Below are positions 31,862 to 39,238 of a DNA stretch of 64,000 bases, piece by piece; the stretch's first letter is position 1, and every line of letters starts with the position of its first letter. This stretch comes from an uncultured Clostridia bacterium. Lineage in GTDB: Bacteria; Bacillota; Clostridia; Christensenellales; Aristaeellaceae. The position numbers and the translations under genes are program-made. Below the pieces are notes generated by a model that was not told the origin of the DNA, searched no databases, and worked only from the letters and a program-made list of their open reading frames with translations. The DNA lies in contig CAKURR010000005.1 of assembly GCA_934675735.1 (NCBI GenBank), positions 59,097 through 123,096 on the forward strand, written 5' to 3'.

Positions 31862-33127
31862 ATGAAGAAAATCATCGCCTTTGCTCTGGCCGCATGCCTG
31901 TGCCTTGCTCTGGCCGTGAGCGCTTCGGCCGACGGTTCGGTGTACTACCTGAACTTCAAGCCCGAGCAGGACGCCCAGTGGCAGGAGCTGGCCAAGCTCT
32001 ACACCGAGCAGACCGGCGTGCCGGTGACCGTCGTGACGGCCGCTTCCGGCAACTATGAAACCACGCTGATGAGCGAGATCGAGAAGAGCGATCCGCCGAC
32101 GCTGTTCCAGGTCAACGGCCCGGTCGGCCTGGCCAACTGGAAGGATTACTGCTACGACCTCAAGGATGCGGACATCACCAAGCACCTGACCTCCGATTCC
32201 TTCGCGCTGAAGGAGGACGACACGGTGTACGGCGTGGCCTACGTCATCGAGACCTACGGCCTCATCGCCAACACCAAGCTGCTGGAGAAGGCCGGCTACA
32301 AGGCTTCCGACATCACCAACTTTGAGACCCTGAAGAAGGTCGCCGACGATATCCAGGCCCGCAAGGACGAGCTGGGCGTGGACGGCGCTTTCACTTCCGC
32401 CGGCATGGACGGTTCTTCCGACTGGCGCTTCAAGACCCATCTGGCCAACATGCCCATCTACTACGAGTACAAGGCGGACGGCATCGGCTCCACCGAGGCC
32501 ATCAAGGGCACCTATCTGGACAACTACAAGGCCATCTGGGATCTGTACATCACCGATTCCACCTGCGACCCGAAGCTGCTGGCCAGCAAGACCGGCAACG
32601 ACGCCGTGGCTGAATTCGTTGGCGAAAAGGCCGTGTTCTATCAGAACGGCACTTGGGCGTGGAACGATGTTTCTTCCCTCGGCGCCGAGAACCTGACCAT
32701 GCTGCCGATCTACATCGGCGCGGAAGGCGAAGAGAATCAGGGCCTGTGCACCGGCACCGAGAACTACTGGTGCGTCAACGGCACGGCCAAGCAGGAAGAC
32801 ATCGACGCGACCCTCGCGTTCATGAACTGGGTCGTCACCTCCGACGAGGGCCGCAAGAGCATGTCTCAGGACATGGGCTTCGTCGCCCCGTTTGACACCT
32901 TCACCGGCGAATATCAGTCTGCGAACCCGTTCGTGCAGATTGACGCGCAGTACACCGCCGAGGGCAAGACCCCGGTGAGCTGGAACTTCGCGACCATCCC
33001 GTCCGAGGCATGGAAGGATGGCGTCGGCTCTGCGCTGACCGCTTACGCTGCCGGCACGGGCGACTGGGATGCCGTCAAGACCGCGTTTGTGGATGGCTGG
33101 GCGACCGAGTATCAGCTGAGCCACTAA
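31862..33127 (+). CDS. carbohydrate ABC transporter substrate-binding protein
   Basis: This 421-residue secreted protein has a signal peptide ending SASA (about residue 23) and a type I sugar-binding fold: YYLNFKPEQDAQWQELAKLYTEQTG, then TLFQVNGPVGLANW, and the C-lobe with YQNGTWAWNDVS and LAFMNWVVTSDEGRKSM. It belongs to the family 1 extracellular solute-binding proteins for oligosaccharides. No lipobox is obvious. Codon use favours GCC/CTG/AAG strongly, as in the ribosomal genes, suggesting high expression. A terminator after it may let it be made in excess over the permeases. Confidence 0.92.
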   Translation: MKKIIAFALAACLCLALAVSASADGSVYYLNFKPEQDAQWQELAKLYTEQTGVPVTVVTAASGNYETTLMSEIEKSDPPTLFQVNGPVGLANWKDYCYDLKDADITKHLTSDSFALKEDDTVYGVAYVIETYGLIANTKLLEKAGYKASDITNFETLKKVADDIQARKDELGVDGAFTSAGMDGSSDWRFKTHLANMPIYYEYKADGIGSTEAIKGTYLDNYKAIWDLYITDSTCDPKLLASKTGNDAVAEFVGEKAVFYQNGTWAWNDVSSLGAENLTMLPIYIGAEGEENQGLCTGTENYWCVNGTAKQEDIDATLAFMNWVVTSDEGRKSMSQDMGFVAPFDTFTGEYQSANPFVQIDAQYTAEGKTPVSWNFATIPSEAWKDGVGSALTAYAAGTGDWDAVKTAFVDGWATEYQLSH

Positions 33128-33143
33128 TCACCTTGCGCCAAAG

Positions 33144-33175
33144 AGGGGCGGGCAATTCGCCCTCCCCTTTTTCTT
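33144..33175 (+). terminator. partial terminator between binding protein and permeases
   Basis: AGGGGCGGGC-aattc-GCCCTCCCCT followed by five T and TTC. Read-through would supply the permeases at lower level. Confidence 0.8.
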
Positions 33176-33297
33176 TCCATGAAGTTGACCAAACTGCCCT
33201 TTTGACAGGGCAGTCTGCAAAGGAGCGCTTTTCGCGGCGATGTATCGGACGCTCTTTTGCCGACTGCCCGCTGATTTATCCGAAAGGATTTTCAAGT

Positions 33298-34149
33298 ATG
33301 GAGAAAGCAATCAAAAAGTATTGGCCGTTCTTCCTGCTGCCGACGCTGGCGGCGTTTATCATCGGCTTTGTGTGGCCGTTCCTGTGGGGCATTTTCCTGT
33401 CCTTCCACAAGTTCACCACCATCAGCAAGACGACCTTCGTCGGGCTGGATAACTATTTCAAGGTCTTTCAGGACAGCACGTTCGTCTCCGCCTTCTGGTT
33501 CACGGCGAAATTTACCGTCGTTTCCACCATCCTGATTAACGTCATCGCCTTCGCCATCGCGCTGGCGCTGACCCGCGGGCTGAAGGGGACGAACATCTTC
33601 CGCACGGTGTTCTTTCTGCCGAACCTCATCGGCGGCATCGTGCTGGGCTATATCTGGCAGATTCTGCTCAACGGCATTCTGACCAATTTGGGTAAGCCGC
33701 TGCTCTCGCTGGACGCGCGATACGGCTTCTGGGGCCTCGTCATTTTGATGTGCTGGCAGCAAATCGGCTACATGATGATTATCTACATCGCGGGCCTGCA
33801 GAACGTGCCCGGCGATTTGCTGGAGGCCGCCTCCATCGACGGTGCGACCGGCATGCAGGCGCTCTTCAAGGTCAAGCTGCCGATGGTCATGCCCTCCATC
33901 ACGATCTGCACCTTCCTGACGCTGACCAACTCGTTCAAGCTCTTTGACCAGAACCTCTCGCTGACCGGCGGCGAACCGGCCAAGGCCAGCCAGATGCTCG
34001 CCCTCAATATCTACGACACGTTCTACCAGCGCAGCGGCGCGCAGTGGAAGGGCATCGGTCAGGCGAAGGCCGTGGTGTTCTTCCTGCTGGTCATCGTGAT
34101 TGCGCTCATTCAGCTCTATTTCACCCGTCGCAAGGAGGTGCAGCAGTAA
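33298..34149 (+). CDS. sugar ABC transporter permease (MalF-like)
   Basis: This 283-residue protein has six hydrophobic helices and the cytoplasmic EAA loop EAASIDGATGMQALFKVKLP (about 180-199) that docks on the ATPase. The family is the shorter MalF type of Firmicute sugar importers. The start at 33298 follows CGAAAGGA; the longer upstream extension runs through the terminator and lacks a ribosome binding site. It overlaps the next gene as TAATG. Confidence 0.92.
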   Translation: MEKAIKKYWPFFLLPTLAAFIIGFVWPFLWGIFLSFHKFTTISKTTFVGLDNYFKVFQDSTFVSAFWFTAKFTVVSTILINVIAFAIALALTRGLKGTNIFRTVFFLPNLIGGIVLGYIWQILLNGILTNLGKPLLSLDARYGFWGLVILMCWQQIGYMMIIYIAGLQNVPGDLLEAASIDGATGMQALFKVKLPMVMPSITICTFLTLTNSFKLFDQNLSLTGGEPAKASQMLALNIYDTFYQRSGAQWKGIGQAKAVVFFLLVIVIALIQLYFTRRKEVQQ

Positions 34150-35021
34150 TGGCTAAGGCAAAGTATCATGACGGTGCGGTCTCCGGCACGCGCCGCGTTG
34201 CGGATGTGCTGCTGACCGTGCTGCTCGGCGCGCTGTGCGTGGTGTGGCTCTATCCGGTGCTGCTGATTCTCATCAACTCGCTCAAGGATGAACTCGCCAT
34301 CTCCACTGCCACCGTGTTTGAGCTGCCGGCCTCGGCGACTTTCGCGGGGCTGCATAACTACGTCTACGGCATCACCCAGCTGAACTTTTTGCAGTCGTTC
34401 GGTTATTCGGCGGTGATTACGGTTTCCTCCGTGCTGCTGATTCTGCTGTGCTGCTCGATGTGCGGCTGGTATATCACCCGCGTGACCTCCGTCGTTTCCA
34501 AAGCGATGTATCTGCTGTGCGTGTTCTCGATGGTCGTGCCGTTCCAGATGGTGATGTTCACCCTTTCCAAGACGGCCGACACGCTGCGGCTCAACACGCC
34601 GTTCAACATCTGCGTGATTTATCTCGGCTTCGGCGCGGGCCTGGCGGTGTTTATGTTCACGGGCTTCATGAAATCCGTGCCGATTGCGATTGAAGAAGCC
34701 GCGATGATTGACGGCTGCAACCCGCTGCAAATCTTCTTCAAGGTCGTTTTCCCGATTCTCAAGCCGACGATGATTTCCACCGCGATTCTGGAAACCATGT
34801 GGGTGTGGAACGACTATCTGCTGCCGACGCTGGTGCTGGATATTAAAAAATACCGCACCATCCCGATGGCGATTCAGTATTTCCGCGGCAGCTACGGCCG
34901 CGTGGAAATGGGCCCGATGATGGCCTGCATCATGATTACGGTTCTGCCGATTATCGTGATGTATCTGGTCTGCCAGAAGTATATCATCGACGGCGTTATC
35001 GCCGGTGCGGTGAAGGGCTGA
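34149..35021 (+). CDS. sugar ABC transporter permease (MalG-like)
   Basis: This 290-residue protein has six helices, the EAA loop EEAAMIDGCNPLQIFFKVVFP (about 182-202) and the MalG-type ending IIDGVIAGAVKG. It pairs with the upstream permease. No ATPase gene is present before the terminator, so a shared ATPase encoded elsewhere (MsiK/MsmX-like) is expected. Confidence 0.93.
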   Translation: MAKAKYHDGAVSGTRRVADVLLTVLLGALCVVWLYPVLLILINSLKDELAISTATVFELPASATFAGLHNYVYGITQLNFLQSFGYSAVITVSSVLLILLCCSMCGWYITRVTSVVSKAMYLLCVFSMVVPFQMVMFTLSKTADTLRLNTPFNICVIYLGFGAGLAVFMFTGFMKSVPIAIEEAAMIDGCNPLQIFFKVVFPILKPTMISTAILETMWVWNDYLLPTLVLDIKKYRTIPMAIQYFRGSYGRVEMGPMMACIMITVLPIIVMYLVCQKYIIDGVIAGAVKG

Positions 35022-35025
35022 GCAC

Positions 35026-35065
35026 AAAAAACCTCCCGAAGTCAAAAGCTTCGGGAGGTTTTGTT
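35026..35065. terminator. bidirectional terminator
   Basis: AAAACCTCCCGAAG-tcaaaag-CTTCGGGAGGTTTTG has A- and T-tracts at both sides. It separates the sugar operon from the convergent ANTAR gene. Confidence 0.88.
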
Positions 35066-35626
35066 TTAACTGGCCATGTTTTCGGGCGATTCCAAAATCT
35101 CGCGGGCAACATCGGCGATGCGGCGGCCCGAATCCATGCTGGCCTTCTGAATGCGGTAGTGCGCTTCGGATTCGGTCAGGTGCAGCGTATCCATCAGCCG
35201 CCCCTTCGCGCGATCGATGAGCTTGCGCTCTTCCAGCGTGCGGGCGAGCTTATCCGCCTGCGTGCGCAGACGATCCATGCGGGCGCGGCAGTGGGCCAGG
35301 GTTTTCAGGCTCTGAACCAGCGCATCCGGACTGATGGGGTTGCGCAGGGTGATGACGTTTTCCGCGTCCGCCTCGGCGTAATCCTGAGGCACAATCATCA
35401 CCACGTCGGCGCTGTCGCCCAGCTTCTGCGCCAGCTCCGCGCCCGTCATATCCGGCAGGCGGTAGGTGGTCAGCAGCAAAGCGCCGTCCTTCGCGGCGCG
35501 CACGGCTTCATCGCCGGTGTGCACAACGCCGCGCGGCGTAATCTGCGCGGCCAGAAGCATGCTGCTCAGCTTGGCGGCCACGGCCTGCGGCGCGGCGATG
35601 TAGAAATCGGAAAAGGATGCTCCCAT
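35066..35626 (-). CDS. ANTAR-domain RNA-binding antiterminator with degenerate receiver
   Basis: This is 186 residues. Residues 1-120 look like a response-regulator receiver (LLLTTYRLPDMTGAEL, VVMIVPQ, LRNPISPDALV), but the phosphoacceptor Asp expected before xxLPDMTG is Thr and the late conserved Lys is not at its place, so it is a pseudo-receiver. The C-terminal part is an ANTAR domain (RKLIDRAKGRLMDTLHLTESEAHYRIQKASM, about 130-160), which binds paired RNA hairpins and prevents termination. The ATG (complement of 35624-35626) follows TGGAGTGA; a TTG further upstream is less likely. No sensor kinase is adjacent. Its RNA target is unknown. Confidence 0.85.
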   Translation of the reverse strand: MGASFSDFYIAAPQAVAAKLSSMLLAAQITPRGVVHTGDEAVRAAKDGALLLTTYRLPDMTGAELAQKLGDSADVVMIVPQDYAEADAENVITLRNPISPDALVQSLKTLAHCRARMDRLRTQADKLARTLEERKLIDRAKGRLMDTLHLTESEAHYRIQKASMDSGRRIADVAREILESPENMAS

Positions 35627-36106
35627 CGATTCATCACTCCATGTGTTCAAATAGCATTCGGAATGGGGATATTATACCGTTTCGCGGCGACGTTTTCAAG
35701 ATTTTTATGAAACAAATGAATGCGAATCCTGCAATTTTATAATTTTTTCAAACGGTTTTGCTTAATATACGAATATCTTTGCAAAAAAACGGCGAAAAAG
35801 CGGAGCGGCTGTATGATTGTATCAGATACTTAATACAATCGTGCGGAAGCGGCATTTGGAAAGAAAAAGCGAAAAGTCCGCCCGCCCGGCCCGTTTTTTT
35901 CGCGGAAGTTGAAATAATTTCCGGCTGTGATTCGTCTATTTGGCGGAAACAGGTGAACCCATGCGAGGTGAAATATGGTATACTGGATGCCTGTGAAAAT
36001 TGATGATAAATAACATTTTGAACCTGTCCACAAAACGGGTGGGCGCGTCGTCTAATCCACAGAGCCCCATTTGATTGTGAGATTGTACCGTCAAGGAGGA
36101 TATAGA
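35627..36106. other. 480-nt intergenic region before the secreted-protein operon
   Basis: No gene is seen. It contains an inverted repeat GATTGTAT-N10-ATACAATC (35815-35822, 35833-35840) and an extended -10 TGGTATACT (about 35982-35990) without a clear -35. A strong ribosome binding site AAGGAGG lies directly before 36107. The palindrome resembles the GTATC..GATAC units at 46220-46299, at the far end of this operon. Confidence 0.5.
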
Positions 36107-38113
36107 ATGAAGCAGAACAGAATGGCCGCGCTCGCGCTGGCGGCGCTGATGGCCTGCATGCCGCCGGCGGCGCTTGCGGAGAGCACGCAGTCCGAAGCGG
36201 ACACGGCGCAGACGGGCGCGCCCGAAGAGACGCAGACCCCCGCGCCGGAGGAGACGGAACCCCCGCGGCCCGAAGAAACGCAGACTCCGCAGCCCGAACA
36301 GACCGAAACGCCCGAGGAAACCGAAACGCCCGAAGAGACGGAGCAGCCCCAAGACGACTGGAAGCCGTGGGGCCAGGCTTGGGTCGAGACGGCGGAAGGC
36401 GCGCGCACGGCGGGTTCGCTGACCGATGTGCTCGCGTGGCTGGAAAACGCGCTCGGTGCGGACGAAAACGCGACGGTGTATATCCGCGAGTCGGGCGAAA
36501 TCACGGCGGAGAACGTGTCGCGGCGGCTGTTTGAGCGCGTGAGCTTTGAGCCGGACGGCGGCGTGTTCAACGTGGACAAATATGACTACGTGGTGCTCGT
36601 CGATTCGGACGACGTGCAGACGCTGGAGCTGGACGAAGAGACGGACGACGACGTTCGCTTCTCCGTCCGCGTGCAGGTGTGGCGCAAGAACGCGCCGGTC
36701 GTGAACCCGACGGAGACGGAAGCGCCCGAAGCCCCGAGCGAGACGGAAACGCCCGAGAATCCGACGGAAACCGAAGCACCCGAAAATCCGAGCGAAACGG
36801 AAGCACCCGAGAATCCGACGGAAACCGAAACGCCCGAGACCCCGACCGAGACGGACGCGCCGCAGAACCCCGAAACCACGCCCGCGCCGACGGACAGCGC
36901 GCAGCCCGAGCCGACGCCCGAACCGACGGAAGCGCCGCGCGTGACGCTGACCGTGGACGCGGCGGATTATCTCCCGAACGAATGGAGCGGCGCAATGCCC
37001 GTCTTTACCCTCAGCGGCATTCCCGAGGGGAGCGAGGAATACGTTTACGGCGTGTTCATCTGCAACGAAAGGCTGATTCTGCTCTCTGACGGCAACAACG
37101 TGTATATGCCGAGCGACGAGGGATTGGTCAGCCTGCGCTTCGCCATTTTGGATAAGATGGGCGATGTGGCGGCGCTGTCGGACCAATACGACATGCTGCT
37201 GGATTTCACCCCGCCCGACGGGCCGTATCTGAGCGGCGACGACGAGTGCAAGACCGTCTGCTATGTCACGGCGGATGACTGGCTGAGCGGGCTGAACGGC
37301 ATATCCTACGACGGCGGCGAAACGTGGGACGATTACACCGACCCCGAGCAGGAGATGTCCTTCCTGGGCGACGTGGGCGAGACGGTGGAGGCGGGGCGAA
37401 TCTGCGTGCGCGACAACGCGGGCAACATCGCCTATAACGCCGAGCCCTTCACCTTCGGCAAAAAGAAGCGCACGGGAACGGGCACGGGAACGGGCACGGG
37501 AACGGGCGCCAAGCCGATTCGCCACGTCAAAGAGACGATGGATTATTCCAAGGCGAATTACAACGCGCTGGAGCTGAACGTATCCGACGCGCCGCAGACC
37601 GAGCTGACCGTCGGCGGCACGGCGCTGAACCTGTCGCTGACCAGCGAGGGGCAGACGGAAGCCTTTACCGCCGAGCTGACGACGTGGCAAACCGACGCGG
37701 ACACGGCGCAGACCGCGCCCAACGCGCTGCTGCTCAGCGCCGCGCAGACGGCGGAAAGCAACGTCTGGCGTTTCGGCGGCGAGGCGTATAAGCTGCTGTA
37801 TAACAGCGGCGTGGATTATCTGGTGTTCGCTTCGGGCGACTACATCACCGCCATCCCGACGGCGGGCTTCACCGGCGGCACGCAGTACGGCAAGCTCAAG
37901 GCGGGCGGCGTTTCGACCCGAAAGTTTGAATACACGCTCATTCAGGATGAGGCGCTGCGCGAAACGACGCTCAGCGTGCAGGTGGAGGGCGAAACCTATC
38001 TGCTCGAGGAGAGCACGGAAAGCCCGATGTATCGCTACGACGTGCTCGTCGGTACGAAGGACATGATGCACAAACCCTACGAAAGCTATAAACCCGTCAA
38101 GGAGGGCCAATAA
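36107..38113 (+). CDS. secreted Pro/Thr/Glu-rich repeat protein
   Basis: This 668-residue protein has a signal peptide (1-24, ending ALA). Residues 25-80 and about 202-265 are low-complexity P-E-T segments. The second is a six-fold 9-residue repeat of the form P(T/S)ETEAPEN. Between and after are folded parts: 85-200 (WVETAEGARTAGSLTDVLAWLENAL), and an Ig-like/Y_Y_Y-type region with DFTPPDGPYLSGDD, ISYDGGETWDDY and VRDNAGNIAY. A GT-repeat linker (encoded by a GGAACGGGCACG microsatellite, 37474-37508) leads to a C-terminal beta domain. No sortase LPxTG or lipobox is seen. It resembles extracytoplasmic scaffold proteins. It is the first gene of a seven-gene operon. Confidence 0.7.
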   Translation: MKQNRMAALALAALMACMPPAALAESTQSEADTAQTGAPEETQTPAPEETEPPRPEETQTPQPEQTETPEETETPEETEQPQDDWKPWGQAWVETAEGARTAGSLTDVLAWLENALGADENATVYIRESGEITAENVSRRLFERVSFEPDGGVFNVDKYDYVVLVDSDDVQTLELDEETDDDVRFSVRVQVWRKNAPVVNPTETEAPEAPSETETPENPTETEAPENPSETEAPENPTETETPETPTETDAPQNPETTPAPTDSAQPEPTPEPTEAPRVTLTVDAADYLPNEWSGAMPVFTLSGIPEGSEEYVYGVFICNERLILLSDGNNVYMPSDEGLVSLRFAILDKMGDVAALSDQYDMLLDFTPPDGPYLSGDDECKTVCYVTADDWLSGLNGISYDGGETWDDYTDPEQEMSFLGDVGETVEAGRICVRDNAGNIAYNAEPFTFGKKKRTGTGTGTGTGTGAKPIRHVKETMDYSKANYNALELNVSDAPQTELTVGGTALNLSLTSEGQTEAFTAELTTWQTDADTAQTAPNALLLSAAQTAESNVWRFGGEAYKLLYNSGVDYLVFASGDYITAIPTAGFTGGTQYGKLKAGGVSTRKFEYTLIQDEALRETTLSVQVEGETYLLEESTESPMYRYDVLVGTKDMMHKPYESYKPVKEGQ

Positions 38114-39193
38114 ATGAAAAAGAAAACGCTTTGGGCCGCGGCGCTGCTTGCGCTCGCCCTGCCCCTTGCGGCGCAGGCGGAAACCGTGTTCGCCGGAGAG
38201 GTGACGGCGGAGACGACTCAGGTCATCGCCGCGCCATACGGCGGGCTGGTGGAGGATATGCGCGTGCGCGTCGGCGACAGCGTGAAAATCGGCGACCCCA
38301 TCGCCACGCTGGAAACCACCAAGACCTACGCCTCGACGGACGGCACGGTCAGCGGCGTGTTCGCCCACGAGGGAGACAGCGCGGACGGCGTGAAAAACCA
38401 ATACGGCGCGCTGGTCTACATCGAGCCGATGAACCGCTTCACGCTCGCGTGCAGCACGGAAAAGGGCTACAACTCCAGCGAAAACCGCTATATCCACATC
38501 GGCGAAACCGTGTTCCTCAAGTGCACCAAGGACGGCAGCCATCAGGGCCGCGGCGTGGTGACGGGGCTGGATGAAAAGGACGACGGCAAGTTCACCGTCG
38601 AGGTCACGGGCGGCGAATTTTACATGGGCGAAACCGCGGATATTTACCGCAGCAGCGACTATGAAAATACCAGCCGCATCGGCCGCGGCACGGTCGGCCG
38701 AACGCAGACCGTCGCCGTCAACGCGGAGGGCAGCGTGCTCAAGATGCACGTGAAGGCGGGCGACACGGTGGAGCGCGGCGAGCTGCTGTTTGAAACCGTG
38801 CGCGGCACGCTCGACGGGCTGTATGCGCCGGAAAAACAGGTGGTCAGCGACGTGGCGGGCGTTATCGCGACGGTGGACGCAGGCAACGGCACGACCGTCG
38901 AAAAGGACGCGAAAATTGCCACCATCTACCCCAATAACGCGATGCAGATTAAGATGGTCATCTCCGAAGCGGATTTGATGGATGTGACCGTCGGCGGCAA
39001 GGCCGAAATCGAGTTCAACTGGGACGCGGACAGCGGCCGCCGCTTTGAAGGCACGATTTCTTCCATTTCGTATCTGAGCGAAAAGAAGGACGACAGCACG
39101 ACGAGCCAGAGCGCGCAGTATGTCGCCTATGTCGATTTCACGCCGGATGAAACCGTGCGCATCGGCATGACCGTGATTGTGTATGTGGAGTAA
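38114..39193 (+). CDS. secreted HlyD/biotinyl-lipoyl-type adaptor protein
   Basis: This 359-residue protein has a signal peptide ending AQA (22). It carries two barrel-sandwich (lipoyl-like) hybrids: VIAAPYGGLVEDMRVRVGDSVKIGDPIATLE (about 37-67) and MHVKAGDTVERGELLFE (about 216-232), and a beta-barrel near the end (VGGKAEIEFNW, ISSISYLSEKK, RIGMTVIVYVE). That is the order of efflux periplasmic adaptors (MFP/RND type). It starts directly after the stop of the P/T/E-rich gene; its ribosome binding site GGAGG lies inside that gene. No membrane anchor is seen after signal cleavage, unusual for a monoderm adaptor. Confidence 0.8.
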   Translation: MKKKTLWAAALLALALPLAAQAETVFAGEVTAETTQVIAAPYGGLVEDMRVRVGDSVKIGDPIATLETTKTYASTDGTVSGVFAHEGDSADGVKNQYGALVYIEPMNRFTLACSTEKGYNSSENRYIHIGETVFLKCTKDGSHQGRGVVTGLDEKDDGKFTVEVTGGEFYMGETADIYRSSDYENTSRIGRGTVGRTQTVAVNAEGSVLKMHVKAGDTVERGELLFETVRGTLDGLYAPEKQVVSDVAGVIATVDAGNGTTVEKDAKIATIYPNNAMQIKMVISEADLMDVTVGGKAEIEFNWDADSGRRFEGTISSISYLSEKKDDSTTSQSAQYVAYVDFTPDETVRIGMTVIVYVE

Positions 39194-39217
39194 CCCTTCC
39201 GCAGATGGTGGAAGGGT
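39193..39217 (+). other. intercistronic stem-loop
   Basis: ACCCTTCC-gcagatggt-GGAAGGGT without a T-tract. It probably stabilises or processes the mRNA rather than ending it. Confidence 0.5.
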
Positions 39218-39238
39218 GAAACCAAGAAAGGAAACGCT

